The notes below the pieces were generated by a model, which had not been told where the DNA came from, did no database searches, and saw only the letters and a list, made by a program, of their open reading frames with translations. Shown here piece after piece: positions 33,954 to 42,592 of a DNA stretch of 64,000 nucleotides (position 1 is the first letter of the stretch; the number at the start of each line of letters is the position of its first letter). Position numbers and translations under genes: made by a program. The DNA comes from Nonomuraea rubra (lineage in GTDB: Bacteria > Actinomycetota > Actinomycetes > Streptosporangiales > Streptosporangiaceae). Location: positions 8,167,001 to 8,231,000 of the forward strand of contig NZ_JACHMI010000001.1 of NCBI RefSeq assembly GCF_014207985.1, given 5' to 3'.

Positions 33954-34547
33954 TCACGTCGTGGCGCTGTTGTTCCTGGTGACCGAGCCCGTGGCGGCGT
34001 CCACCGCCACCTCGTGCTTCGTCCCGTCCGCCCCGATCACGTCCGCCTCCCACACGGTCTTGCCCTGCTCCGTGTCCAGGTTCAGCTCCGTGATCCGCCC
34101 CTCGGGCACCGCCGCCGCGATCTTGTCGGCCGCCTGCGCGTAGTCGAGCTCGGCCGCCGACACCCGCGCCCGGTGCTTGGCCTTGTCGGCGTTGTCCTCC
34201 TGCTCGGTGGTGGGGCCGCTGACGACCTTGCCGGATTCCACGTCGAGCTGGTGCTCGGTCCCGTCCTCGCCGACGACCTGCACCTCCCAGAGCCGGCCGT
34301 TCTCCTCGGTCTCGATGGAGACGAGGGTGGAGCCCGGCACCGCGCCCAGCGCCGCCTGGGCGGCCTGCTTGAGGTCACCCGCGCCGGGGGAGCCCGTGGG
34401 GCTCCCCGGCGGAGCGGTGGTGGCCGTCGCGGTGCCGATGGTCGGCGAGGACTGGACGGCCAGCCGCTCCACCTCGCGCACCACGGTGCCGCAGCCTCCC
34501 GCCAGCACCGACGCACCGACCAGGGCCCCAATGATCGTCTTGTTCAT
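33954..34547 (-). CDS. PepSY-domain lipoprotein
   Basis: The 197-residue protein has a lipoprotein signal with the lipobox LAGGC and Cys19 as the lipidated residue, then a Ser/Thr/Pro-rich linker (TATATTAPPGSPTGSPG) and two PepSY-like units (~55-110, with LWEVQVVGEDGTEHQLDVESGKV; ~130-190, with VWEADVIGADGTKHEVAVDAATG). PepSY domains inhibit or chaperone proteases or sense the cell surface. It would sit on the outer face of the membrane. It ends nine bases from the convergent hydrolase; no partner gene is adjacent. Confidence 0.87.
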   Translation of the reverse strand: MNKTIIGALVGASVLAGGCGTVVREVERLAVQSSPTIGTATATTAPPGSPTGSPGAGDLKQAAQAALGAVPGSTLVSIETEENGRLWEVQVVGEDGTEHQLDVESGKVVSGPTTEQEDNADKAKHRARVSAAELDYAQAADKIAAAVPEGRITELNLDTEQGKTVWEADVIGADGTKHEVAVDAATGSVTRNNSATT

Positions 34548-34604
34548 ACCTGGACGCTGCCCACCTGAAGGTGAAGCATTCGCCCAGGTCGGAAGGCATA
34601 CGAC

Positions 34605-36713
34605 CTATTGAACCCCCGCCTCGCGCATGTCGCGCAGCTCGCGCTTGAGCTCCTTGATCTCGTCGCGCAGCCGGGCCGCCACCTCGAACTGGAGGTCGGC
34701 CGCCGACTGGTGCATCTGCTCGGTCAGCGACTCGATGAGCGACTCCATCTGGGCCCGCGGCATCTCGCCGGCGATGGCCTTGGCGTGCTGGCCGGCCTGC
34801 CGGGCGGCGAACCCGGGCACGGGGGCCTTGCCGCGCGACTGCTGCCGGCCGCCGCCCATGAGCTGCTGGGTGTCGGCGTCCTCGCGGGACAGCGAGTCGA
34901 GGATGTCGGCGATCTTCTTGCGCAGCGGCTGCGGGTCGATGCCGTTGGCCTCGTTGTAGGCGATCTGCTTGGCGCGGCGCCGGTTGGTCTCGTCGATGGC
35001 CCGCTCCATCGACGGGGTGATCTTGTCGGCGTACATGTGCACCTGGCCCGAGACGTTACGGGCGGCGCGGCCGATGGTCTGGATCAGCGACGTCTCCGAG
35101 CGCAGGAAGCCCTCCTTGTCGGCGTCGAGGATGGACACCAGCGACACCTCGGGCAGGTCGAGGCCCTCGCGCAGCAGGTTGATGCCGACGAGCACGTCGA
35201 ACTCGCCGATGCGCAGCTCCCGCAGCAGCTCGATGCGGCGCAGCGTGTCGACCTCGCTGTGCAGGTAGCGGACCCGGATGCCGAGCTCCAGGAGGTAGTC
35301 GGTGAGGTCTTCCGACATCTTCTTGGTCAGCGTGGTGACCAGGACGCGCTCGTCGCGCTCGGCCCGCTCGCGGATCTCGTGCACCAGGTCGTCGATCTGG
35401 CCCTTGGTGGGCTTGACGACGATCTCGGGGTCGACCAGGCCGGTCGGGCGGATGACCTGCTCCACCACGTCGCCCTTGACCCGCCCCAGCTCGTACGGCC
35501 CCGGCGTGGCCGACAGGTAGACCGTCTGGCCGATGCGCTCCAGGAACTCCTCCCACTTCAGCGGCCGGTTGTCGAGCGCCGACGGCAGCCGGAAGCCGTG
35601 CTCCACCAGCGTGCGCTTGCGGGAGGCGTCGCCCTCGTACATGGCGCCGATCTGCGGCACGGTCTGGTGCGACTCGTCGAGGACCAGCACGAAGTCCTCG
35701 GGGAAGTAGTCGAGCAGCGTGTTGGGCGCGCTGCCGGCCTCGCGGGCGTCCATGTGGCGCGAGTAGTTCTCGATGCCGGAGCAGGTGCCGACCTGGCGCA
35801 TCATCTCGATGTCGTACGTCGTGCGCATGCGCAGCCGCTGCGCCTCCAGCAGCTTGCCCTGCCGCTCCAGCTCCGCCAGCCGATCGGCCAGCTCCGCCTC
35901 GATGCCGGCCACGGCGGCGGCCATGCGCTGCTCGCCGGCGACGTAGTGGGAGGCGGGGAAGATGTAGAGCTCCTCGTCCTCGGTGATGACCTCGCCGGTG
36001 AGCGGGTGCATGGTGGACAGCTTCTCGATCTCGTCGCCGAACATCTCGATGCGGACGGCGAGCTCCTCGTACTTCGGGATGATCTCGATCGTGTCGCCGC
36101 GCACCCGGAACGTGCCCCTGGTGAAGGCCAGGTCGTTGCGGGTGTACTGCATGTCGACGAGGCGGCGCAGGAGCTGGTCGCGGTCGGTCTCCATGCCGAC
36201 GCGCAGCCGGGTCATGCGGTCGACGTACTCCTGCGGCGTGCCCAGGCCGTAGATGCACGACACCGAGGCGACCACGATCGTGTCGCGGCGGGTGAGCAGC
36301 GAGTTGGTGGCCGAGTGGCGCAGCCGCTCGACCTCGTCGTTGATCGAGGAGTCCTTCTCGATGTAGGTGTCGCTCTGCGGGACGTACGCCTCGGGCTGGT
36401 AGTAGTCGTAGTACGAGACGAAGTACTCGACCGCGTTGTTGGGCAGCATCTCGCGCAGCTCGTTGGCGAACTGCGCGGCGAGCGTCTTGTTGGGCTGCAT
36501 GACCAGGGCGGGCCGCTGCAGGCGCTCGATCAGCCAGGCGATCGTGGCCGTCTTGCCGGTGCCCGTGGCGCCCAGCAGGACGCTGTCCTTCTCCCCGGCC
36601 TTGACGCGGCGCTCCAGCTCGGCGATGGCCGTCGGCTGGTCGCCCGATGGAGTCATCTCGGTGACGACCTCGAAGGGCGCCACCTTCCGCTGCAAATCAG
36701 TGACCGGTCGCAT
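34605..36713 (-). CDS. uvrB: Excinuclease ABC subunit B
   Basis: UvrB is the damage-verifying helicase of nucleotide excision repair. The 702-residue protein has the P-loop [13 protein letters not shown], the DNA-inserted beta-hairpin region ([20 protein letters not shown]), DESH in [14 protein letters not shown], helicase motifs V and VI ([26 protein letters not shown]) and the C-terminal UVR motif for UvrC and UvrA contact ([20 protein letters not shown]). ATG 36713 was chosen over a GTG nine bases earlier because TACAGT lies seven bases before it, fitting a leaderless promoter as elsewhere here. Confidence 0.97.
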   Translation of the reverse strand: MRPVTDLQRKVAPFEVVTEMTPSGDQPTAIAELERRVKAGEKDSVLLGATGTGKTATIAWLIERLQRPALVMQPNKTLAAQFANELREMLPNNAVEYFVSYYDYYQPEAYVPQSDTYIEKDSSINDEVERLRHSATNSLLTRRDTIVVASVSCIYGLGTPQEYVDRMTRLRVGMETDRDQLLRRLVDMQYTRNDLAFTRGTFRVRGDTIEIIPKYEELAVRIEMFGDEIEKLSTMHPLTGEVITEDEELYIFPASHYVAGEQRMAAAVAGIEAELADRLAELERQGKLLEAQRLRMRTTYDIEMMRQVGTCSGIENYSRHMDAREAGSAPNTLLDYFPEDFVLVLDESHQTVPQIGAMYEGDASRKRTLVEHGFRLPSALDNRPLKWEEFLERIGQTVYLSATPGPYELGRVKGDVVEQVIRPTGLVDPEIVVKPTKGQIDDLVHEIRERAERDERVLVTTLTKKMSEDLTDYLLELGIRVRYLHSEVDTLRRIELLRELRIGEFDVLVGINLLREGLDLPEVSLVSILDADKEGFLRSETSLIQTIGRAARNVSGQVHMYADKITPSMERAIDETNRRRAKQIAYNEANGIDPQPLRKKIADILDSLSREDADTQQLMGGGRQQSRGKAPVPGFAARQAGQHAKAIAGEMPRAQMESLIESLTEQMHQSAADLQFEVAARLRDEIKELKRELRDMREAGVQ

Positions 36714-36749
36714 GCTGCCCACTGTAGGCGGCCCGACCGACAGAAACGG

Positions 36750-36983
36750 TCAGGCCGTGCGCTCGCCTATCCGGGGGAAGGGCGTGGTGGAGAAGACCAC
36801 CTCGACGGGCACCTCGAAATACTCGGCGATGCGCAGCGCCAGGTAGAGGCTGGGGCTGTATTCGCCGCGTTCGAGATAGCCGATGGTCTGGTAGTGCACC
36901 CCCAGCGCGTCGGAGAGCTGCCTGCGGGTCACGTTCCGCTCTGCGCGCAGCAGCGCGATGCGGTTGTAGACGGTCTCACTCAT
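36750..36983 (-). CDS. Small XRE-family regulator
   Basis: The 77-residue Cro/XRE protein is almost only a helix-turn-helix (LRAERNVTRRQLSDALGVHYQTIGYLERGEYSPS, residues ~12-46) plus a C-terminal helix (LALRIAEYFEVPVEVVF). It resembles the short YozG-like regulators that accompany ABC exporters or membrane proteins. It starts 14 bp after the ABC permease stop and is the last gene of a three-gene operon, so it probably regulates that operon through the GTAGTAG repeats in the promoter at 38775-38819. Confidence 0.85.
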   Translation of the reverse strand: MSETVYNRIALLRAERNVTRRQLSDALGVHYQTIGYLERGEYSPSLYLALRIAEYFEVPVEVVFSTTPFPRIGERTA

Positions 36984-36997
36984 CAGGCCGTAGTTTC

Positions 36998-37852
36998 TCA
37001 GGTCACGCGCTGCATCGCCCGGTGACGGCGCTCTTCCATCGCCGAGCCGGACTCGCGCCTGGCCATCCTGCGCAGGATCGGGGGCGCCAGCAGCAGCCCG
37101 GCCACGGCCCAGGCGAGCAGCACGAGCGTGGTCTCCACGGGCCGCCAGGAGCCGCCGATCTCCGCGGCGGCGGCCGCGTCCGGCATCAGGGCCGAGCGCA
37201 TGCCCAGGCCGAGCCAGTAGAGCGGGAAGGCGTGGGCGACGGCCTGGAGCCAGCCGGCCAGCGCCGTGATCGGGTAGAAGACGCCGGAGATGGAGGTGAG
37301 CGCGCCGACGGCCAGCATGGCCAGCCCGGCCGCGGACTGGGGGCTCTTGGCCAGGGAGCCGATGATCGCGCCGAGCGGGAGCGAGGACAGCAGCCCCAGC
37401 AGGGCGATCCAGGCCAGCGTGAGCCAGCCGCCCGCCCCGATGCCGAGCAGCCCGGGCACGAAGAACAGCCCGGCGGCCAGCATCACCACCACGGAGCCGA
37501 TCGTGGTGATGGACAGCATGACGATCCTGCCGACGAGATAGCCCACCATGCCCTGCGGCACGGCCTTGGCCCGCAGCAGGGTGCCGTCCTCGCGCTCGAC
37601 CGACAGCGAGCCCACCGCCCCCATGAGCCCGTTGAGCGGGATCATCAGGCCCACCAGGCCGGGCAGCGTGGCCGCCGCCAGCGACAGGCCGGTGCCGGGC
37701 AGCGTCGCGTCGCGCTGGAAGTACAGCACGACGACGAAGGCCGCGGTGCTCACCACGGTGAAGCCCATGTCCTGCGCGCTGGCGAGCTGCTGCTTGAACT
37801 CGATCCACCCGCGGGACACCCCGAGCCGGGCGGCGTGCAGCGTGGGGTTCAC
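36998..37852 (-). CDS. ABC-2 type transporter permease
   Basis: The 284-residue membrane subunit has six hydrophobic segments of the ABC-2 kind (about residues 33-48, 62-78, 105-132, 140-165, 172-200, 243-260). It contains the usual VEREDGTLLRAKAVPQG cytosolic loop that docks the ATPase. Its start overlaps the ATPase stop by 4 bp (GTGA), so the two are coupled. It forms an exporter with the ATPase, probably for a drug, lipid or peptide; substrate unknown. Confidence 0.88.
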   Translation of the reverse strand: MNPTLHAARLGVSRGWIEFKQQLASAQDMGFTVVSTAAFVVVLYFQRDATLPGTGLSLAAATLPGLVGLMIPLNGLMGAVGSLSVEREDGTLLRAKAVPQGMVGYLVGRIVMLSITTIGSVVVMLAAGLFFVPGLLGIGAGGWLTLAWIALLGLLSSLPLGAIIGSLAKSPQSAAGLAMLAVGALTSISGVFYPITALAGWLQAVAHAFPLYWLGLGMRSALMPDAAAAAEIGGSWRPVETTLVLLAWAVAGLLLAPPILRRMARRESGSAMEERRHRAMQRVT

Positions 37853-38763
37853 GCCTCCTCCCTCCTGACGATGGCCATGTAGGTCTCCTCCAGCGTGGCC
37901 CGGCGCACCTCCAGGTCGCCGATCTCGGTGCCGTGCTGCTCGAACAGCTCGCGGACGAAGCCGGTGGCGTCGCGGGTGGCGTGCACGAAGTGCTCGCCGT
38001 CGCGGCTCCAGCGCACCTGGGCGTCACGGGAGTACTCGCGGGTGAGGCTGTCGGGGCTGCCGTCGGCGACGATCCGGCCGCCGGACAGGATGAGGATGCG
38101 GTCGGCGAGCTTCTCCGCCTCGTCGAGGTCGTGCGTGGTGAGCAGGATCGTGGTGTCGTCCAGGTCCGACAGGCGGTGCACGAGATCGTGGAAGTCGCGC
38201 CTGGCCTGCGGGTCGAAGCCGGCGGTCGGCTCGTCGAGGAAGAGCACCTCGGGCCGGCCGACGATGCCGATGGCGACGTCGAGCCGGCGCCGCTGCCCGC
38301 CCGAAAGCTGCCTGATCCGCTGCCCGGCCTGCTCGGTGAGCCCGACCGCCTCGATCAGCTCGGCGGTGCCGAACGGTGGCCGGTCCGGCCTGGCGTACGG
38401 CTCGTAGTAGCGGCTCAGGTGGTGCAGGAGCTGGTGCACCCGCCAGCGGCCGTGGTCGCGCCACGACTGGAGCACGACGCCCAGCCTGGCGCGCCAGCGC
38501 TCGTCGCCGCGGGCGGGCTCGACCCCCAGTACCCGTACGTGCCCCGCGGACGGCTTCCTGAAGCCCTCCAGGATCTCGATGGTGGTGGTCTTGCCCGCGC
38601 CGTTGGGCCCGAGCAGGGCGATCACCTCGCCCGGGCTGACGGTGAAGGCGACCTCCCGCAGGACCTCCTTCTCGCCGTACGCCATCCGCAGCCCCTCGAC
38701 CTCCAGAGCGGCGGCGTTCTTGCCGAGGTCGAGGCCCCCTGCGAGTTCTTTCACCGCTCCCAT
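37849..38763 (-). CDS. ABC exporter ATPase subunit
   Basis: The 304-residue ATPase has Walker A GPNGAGKTTTIEIL, the signature LSGGQRRRLDVAIG, Walker B VLFLDEPTAGFDPQ and the switch His in LLTTHDLDEAEKLADR. It is of the drug-exporter type (DrrA/CcmA group), with a C-terminal ~80-residue accessory domain. ATG 38763 has GGAGGG just upstream; upstream in-frame codons extend across the promoter and are rejected. First gene of the ATPase-permease-XRE operon, transcribed from the promoter at 38792-38819. Confidence 0.92.
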   Translation of the reverse strand: MGAVKELAGGLDLGKNAAALEVEGLRMAYGEKEVLREVAFTVSPGEVIALLGPNGAGKTTTIEILEGFRKPSAGHVRVLGVEPARGDERWRARLGVVLQSWRDHGRWRVHQLLHHLSRYYEPYARPDRPPFGTAELIEAVGLTEQAGQRIRQLSGGQRRRLDVAIGIVGRPEVLFLDEPTAGFDPQARRDFHDLVHRLSDLDDTTILLTTHDLDEAEKLADRILILSGGRIVADGSPDSLTREYSRDAQVRWSRDGEHFVHATRDATGFVRELFEQHGTEIGDLEVRRATLEETYMAIVRREEA

Positions 38764-38774
38764 CAACCCTCCAA

Positions 38775-38819
38775 GTAGTAGGACTACTACATCTATAGCA
38801 CACCTACTACAGACCGCAA
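38775..38819 (-). promoter_or_regulatory. Promoter and triple GTAGTAG operator of the ABC-XRE operon
   Basis: TTGCGG (38819-38814) and TATAGA (38797-38792) are 16 bp apart, a near-consensus promoter. A perfect dyad GTAGTAG-GA-CTACTAC (38775-38790) lies at the start site and a third GTAGTAG unit lies between -35 and -10. A bound repressor would block initiation directly. Confidence 0.75.
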
Positions 38820-38903
38820 TACACATATGACACCGCATTGCAAGCGAACAGTAAGTCACACCCGATACGGTCGGAATCGCCTGTAGCGGAAAAGGAAGGT
38901 TCG

Positions 38904-40505
38904 ATGTCACGACCCAGAGAGGCACTGATCCAGGCTGGACAGGGCGTAGCCCGAGCGGTGGCCCAAGGGGGTGACGTGAGGCAGGCCATGGGGCAGGCCG
39001 TCGGGCAGGTCGTCGACCAGGCGGGGCAACTGGCCGGCCAGGCCCCGGGCTTCAGGCTGAACCCGCACGACTTCGCCGCCGCCCGGGACGGCGGCGCCTC
39101 CGTCGGCACCCTCATCGAGGCCAGGTCCGCCTCGCTCAACGAAGCCGGCGAGATCGTCAACCGCAGCTTCGCCGAGAACGGCATGCACGTCATCTCGCCC
39201 GTGGTGATCCCCAAGGGCAGCACCGCCAAGGTGGTCGTGCCGCTGGGCATCCTCGTGGCGCTCGGCCTCCTCGGCGCGCTCGGCAACATCGTGCCGAGCG
39301 CCGACGTGGTCTTCGGCCCCCACTACTGGGTCGTGCTGGTGCTGGCCGCCGTGTTCCTGTGGTGGCGGCGCAGCGTGGTGATGGTGCCCGAGGGCTGCAA
39401 GGCGCTCATCACCCAGTTCGGCAAGCTGGTGCACATCGCGGACCCGGGCCGGGTGACGCTGTTCAACCCGTGGAAGCGGGTCAGCTACATCGTCAACACC
39501 ACCCGCGAGTACCCGTTCAACGCGCCGATCAGCGAGGCCCCCACCCAGCAGGGCGTCAAGGCCAGCGTGGACCTGTTCCTGCAGTTCAGGATCGAGAACC
39601 CGGCGGAGTTCATCTTCGTGCTCGGCTCGGTCAGCGGCTTCCAGTCCAAGCTGCAGAACGCCATCAGCGAGGTCACCCGCTCGCTGATCTACGCCCAGCG
39701 GGCCGAGGAGATCTACGACCTCGTCGGCGAGAGCACGCTCGGCATGCTGGAGAGCCTCAACCAGCAGTTCCTGCCCGCCGTTCGGCTCACCGACGTGAAC
39801 ATCACCCACGCCGAGCCGTCCAGCCAGGAATACCGCATGGACCTGGCCGCCCCCGAGATGGTCAGGGTCGCCAAGGAGGCCTACACCTACGAGTACGAGC
39901 TGCAGCTCCGCAAGGAGCAGAACGAGGGCGACCTGGTCAAGGAGCTGGCGGGGCTGCAGGAGACGCTGAGCGCCATCCAGGCCGAGATCGCCGGCTACCA
40001 GGCCCGCATGGACACCGCGCTCGAACGCGCCACCCACCAGGCCACCGCCCAGGCCAGGCAGCGCCTGGTCGAGGCGGAGTCCACGGCCAACGCCAACGCC
40101 GCGCTCCTGGAGGCGCAGGCGCTGGACATCAGGGCCCTGTCCGCCGCCGAGGCGCCCGAGATCCTCGACTACCGCTTCCAGCAGGACCTGCTGGCCAAGC
40201 TGGAGTCCGTGGCCACCAGGCTGCCGCAGGTGGTGCAGGTGGGCGAGCAGACCGACATCGACTTCCTGGCCCTGGCCCAGCAGCTCGTGGGCGGCAGGGA
40301 CGCGGCGCTGTTCTCCGCCGAGGACATGGCCGCCATCCGCGGCAGGCTCGACGAGATCGCCACCCGCGTGCGCGAGCGCGAGGACGAGATCGCCGCACTG
40401 CTCAAGAAGGCCGCCGCCGACGTGGCCGAGCCGCCCGCCACACCCGAGCCCGACCACGACCTGGAACGCACCGTCGAGCGTCTCCTGCCCGGGAAGGAGA
40501 TCTGA
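38904..40505 (+). CDS. SPFH/band-7 domain membrane protein (large)
   Basis: The 533-residue protein has an N-terminal Gln/Ala/Gly-rich amphipathic region (VRQAMGQAVGQVVDQAGQLAGQ), two membrane segments (about 107-125 and 137-152) and an SPFH domain (~155-310; VPEGCKALITQFGKL at the start), then long coiled coil (~320-420) rich in Gln, Glu and Ala, and a C-terminal acidic region. SPFH proteins form large ring or cage scaffolds at membrane microdomains. ATG 38904 has AAGGAAGG upstream. The stop is one base before the ATG of a second SPFH gene, with a Shine-Dalgarno at AAGGAG, so both are made together. The length exceeds typical flotillins (~430-500). Confidence 0.85.
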   Translation: MSRPREALIQAGQGVARAVAQGGDVRQAMGQAVGQVVDQAGQLAGQAPGFRLNPHDFAAARDGGASVGTLIEARSASLNEAGEIVNRSFAENGMHVISPVVIPKGSTAKVVVPLGILVALGLLGALGNIVPSADVVFGPHYWVVLVLAAVFLWWRRSVVMVPEGCKALITQFGKLVHIADPGRVTLFNPWKRVSYIVNTTREYPFNAPISEAPTQQGVKASVDLFLQFRIENPAEFIFVLGSVSGFQSKLQNAISEVTRSLIYAQRAEEIYDLVGESTLGMLESLNQQFLPAVRLTDVNITHAEPSSQEYRMDLAAPEMVRVAKEAYTYEYELQLRKEQNEGDLVKELAGLQETLSAIQAEIAGYQARMDTALERATHQATAQARQRLVEAESTANANAALLEAQALDIRALSAAEAPEILDYRFQQDLLAKLESVATRLPQVVQVGEQTDIDFLALAQQLVGGRDAALFSAEDMAAIRGRLDEIATRVREREDEIAALLKKAAADVAEPPATPEPDHDLERTVERLLPGKEI

Positions 40506-40506
40506 G

Positions 40507-41742
40507 ATGAGCCGCGAGTTCTCGAAGATCAAGGAGTCGCTGGCCTCCTGGGGAGAGATCCGCCAGCTCCTGCGCGGCGGCGAGCAGGGCCAGCTCGTGC
40601 CCGTCGTCATCCCCAAGGACCGGCGCGGCTTCGCCTGGATGACGCTGGTGTTCCTGGCGATCTACTTCGCCGGCCTGGCCGCGCTGACCGACTTCACGCT
40701 CGTCGGCGCGTTCGCCGCGCTGCTGTTCCTGCTGCTGGCGCTGCTGACGATGTGGCGCAAGGCCATCATCGAGATCGAGGAGGGCACCACCGGCGTGCGC
40801 AGCCGCTGGGGCGCCATCACCGGCACGCTGCCGCCGGGCCGCCACTACCTGTGGCTGCCGTGGGACCGGGTGGACGCGGTCGTCGACACCTCCACCGAGA
40901 TCCCGTACTCGGCGCCGATCGTGGCCTGCCCGACCGCCGAGAACGTGCCGCTGAAGTCGATCGAGTTCTTCCTGAAGTTCAGGATCGTGGACCCCGTCGC
41001 GTTCGTCCGCACGATCGGCGCGGGCAACTTCGACCTGGTGCTGTCCAGCGCCGTCCAGGACGCGATCAGGCAGCGCAGCCGCAGGGTCAACACCGAGCGC
41101 GCGTACGACCTGCGCGGCTCCGACGTCGGCGACATGCAGGACGCGCTCAACCGGCAGCTCGGCCGCTACGGCGTGCGCATCACCGGCGCCAACATCCCCG
41201 ACGTGCAGCTCCCCGACCAGTACCAGCAGCACCTGGCCACCCGCGAGAAGGTGGCCAAGGAGCTGTCCGCCTACGAGCGGGAGTGGGAGCTGACCCGCAA
41301 GCGCCGCATCGACACGCTGCTGATGGAGATCGAACGCTCCAAGAAGACCCGTGACGCCCGCGTCGTCGAGGTCAAGGCCGCCCACAACAACGCGCGCAAG
41401 AACGTGGCGCGCATGCTGGAGGAGCAGGAGACCGAGGCGCAGCGGGTGACGTGGGAGATCGAGGCGCGGGGCAGGGCCGACCTGACCTCCGCCGAGAACG
41501 AGGCCAAGGCGCTGCGCCGGCTGGCCGAATCGTACCGGGACAACCGGGCCGTGCTGCAGTACGAGCTGGCCCGCAGGCGCCTCGACGTGGGCGCCAAACT
41601 GGCGGAGAACGCACCCCAGCCGCTGGTCGTACGGACCCAGCAGGGGCAGGCGGACTCCGCGCTCTCCACCCTCCTCCTGGCCCAGCTGCTCCCCCGCATC
41701 TCGGGCACAGGGCAAGTGAACGGCCCCACACCTTCCGCTTAG
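40507..41742 (+). CDS. SPFH/band-7 domain membrane protein (small)
   Basis: The 411-residue second SPFH protein has two membrane segments near residues 43-60 and 65-82, an SPFH domain from ~84 (KAIIEIEEGTTGVRSRWGAI; YLWLPWDRVDAVVDTSTEI) to ~245, then a coiled coil with many Lys/Arg/Glu (REWELTRKRRIDTLLMEIER; RKNVARMLEEQETEAQRV). It ends in a short non-helical tail. The paired layout suggests the two SPFH proteins assemble as a hetero-oligomer. It is followed after nine bases by a Spo0M-like gene. Such clusters are found in actinobacteria but have no established function that I know. Confidence 0.85.
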   Translation: MSREFSKIKESLASWGEIRQLLRGGEQGQLVPVVIPKDRRGFAWMTLVFLAIYFAGLAALTDFTLVGAFAALLFLLLALLTMWRKAIIEIEEGTTGVRSRWGAITGTLPPGRHYLWLPWDRVDAVVDTSTEIPYSAPIVACPTAENVPLKSIEFFLKFRIVDPVAFVRTIGAGNFDLVLSSAVQDAIRQRSRRVNTERAYDLRGSDVGDMQDALNRQLGRYGVRITGANIPDVQLPDQYQQHLATREKVAKELSAYEREWELTRKRRIDTLLMEIERSKKTRDARVVEVKAAHNNARKNVARMLEEQETEAQRVTWEIEARGRADLTSAENEAKALRRLAESYRDNRAVLQYELARRRLDVGAKLAENAPQPLVVRTQQGQADSALSTLLLAQLLPRISGTGQVNGPTPSA

Positions 41743-41751
41743 GAGAACCCC

Positions 41752-42525
41752 ATGGTGTTCCGCAAGTTGATGGCCGCGTTCGGCGCGGGCGTCGAGGTTG
41801 ACACGGTGTTGACCAACACGGGAGTGCGCCCGGGCGAGCCGCTGCGCGGCGTCGTCCACTTCCGTGGCGGCAACTCCGACTACAAGGTCGAGGGCATCTA
41901 CATCGACCTGACCGCCGTGGTCGAGGTCGAGCAGGGCGACAACGAGTACAAGACGTCCTACAGCTTCCTGCGCCAGCAGGTGGCCGGGACCTTCCAGCTC
42001 GCGGCCGGCGCGCAGCACCAGCAGCCGTTCGAGATCCCGATCCCGTGGGAGACGCCGATCAGCGCGATCGCCGGGCACCCGCTGCACGGCATGAAGCTGG
42101 GCGTCCAGACGGAGCTGGCGCTGGCGGGGGCGCTCGACAAGGGCGACCTCGACCCGTTGTTCGTCAGCCCGCTGCCCGCCCAGGAGCACGTGATCGGGGC
42201 GCTCGACCGGCTGGGCTTCCAGTTCAAGAAGGCCGACCTGGAGCGGGGCACGCTGTACGGCTCGACCATGCCGTTCTTCCAGGAGATCGAGTACTACGCG
42301 GGCGGCCAGTGGCGGCGCTACTTCAACGAGCTGGAGCTGACGTTCATCGCCGGGCCGCGGCAGATGGACGTCATCCTGGAGGCCGACAAGCGGGGTGGCT
42401 TCCTGACCTCCAGCCACGACGCGTACAACCGGTTCACGGTCCGCTACGACCAGTCGCCGCAGGACGCCGACGCGGCCCTGCAGCGCGGCCTGGAGCAGAT
42501 GGCCCGCCACCGCGGCTGGTTCTGA
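41752..42525 (+). CDS. Spo0M (sporulation-control) family arrestin-like protein
   Basis: The 257-residue protein matches the Spo0M family: MVFRKLMAAFGAGVEVDTVL at the start, PLRGVVHFRGGNSDYKVEGIYIDL, SFEIPIPWETP-like (FEIPIPWETPISAIAG) and a C-terminal helical part (DADAALQRGLEQMARHRGW). The fold is an arrestin-like beta sandwich. Spo0M in Bacillus affects sporulation and septum/cytoskeleton events. ATG 41752 has TAGGAGAA upstream. It is the third gene of the SPFH cluster; the association suggests it is the cytosolic adaptor of the SPFH assembly (inference). Confidence 0.85.
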   Translation: MVFRKLMAAFGAGVEVDTVLTNTGVRPGEPLRGVVHFRGGNSDYKVEGIYIDLTAVVEVEQGDNEYKTSYSFLRQQVAGTFQLAAGAQHQQPFEIPIPWETPISAIAGHPLHGMKLGVQTELALAGALDKGDLDPLFVSPLPAQEHVIGALDRLGFQFKKADLERGTLYGSTMPFFQEIEYYAGGQWRRYFNELELTFIAGPRQMDVILEADKRGGFLTSSHDAYNRFTVRYDQSPQDADAALQRGLEQMARHRGWF

Positions 42526-42592
42526 TCCGGAGGAGGGCGGGCGGCCCGCCGCCCGCCATCACCTGTCGGTCCGGCCCGCTAGGGTGCCGATC

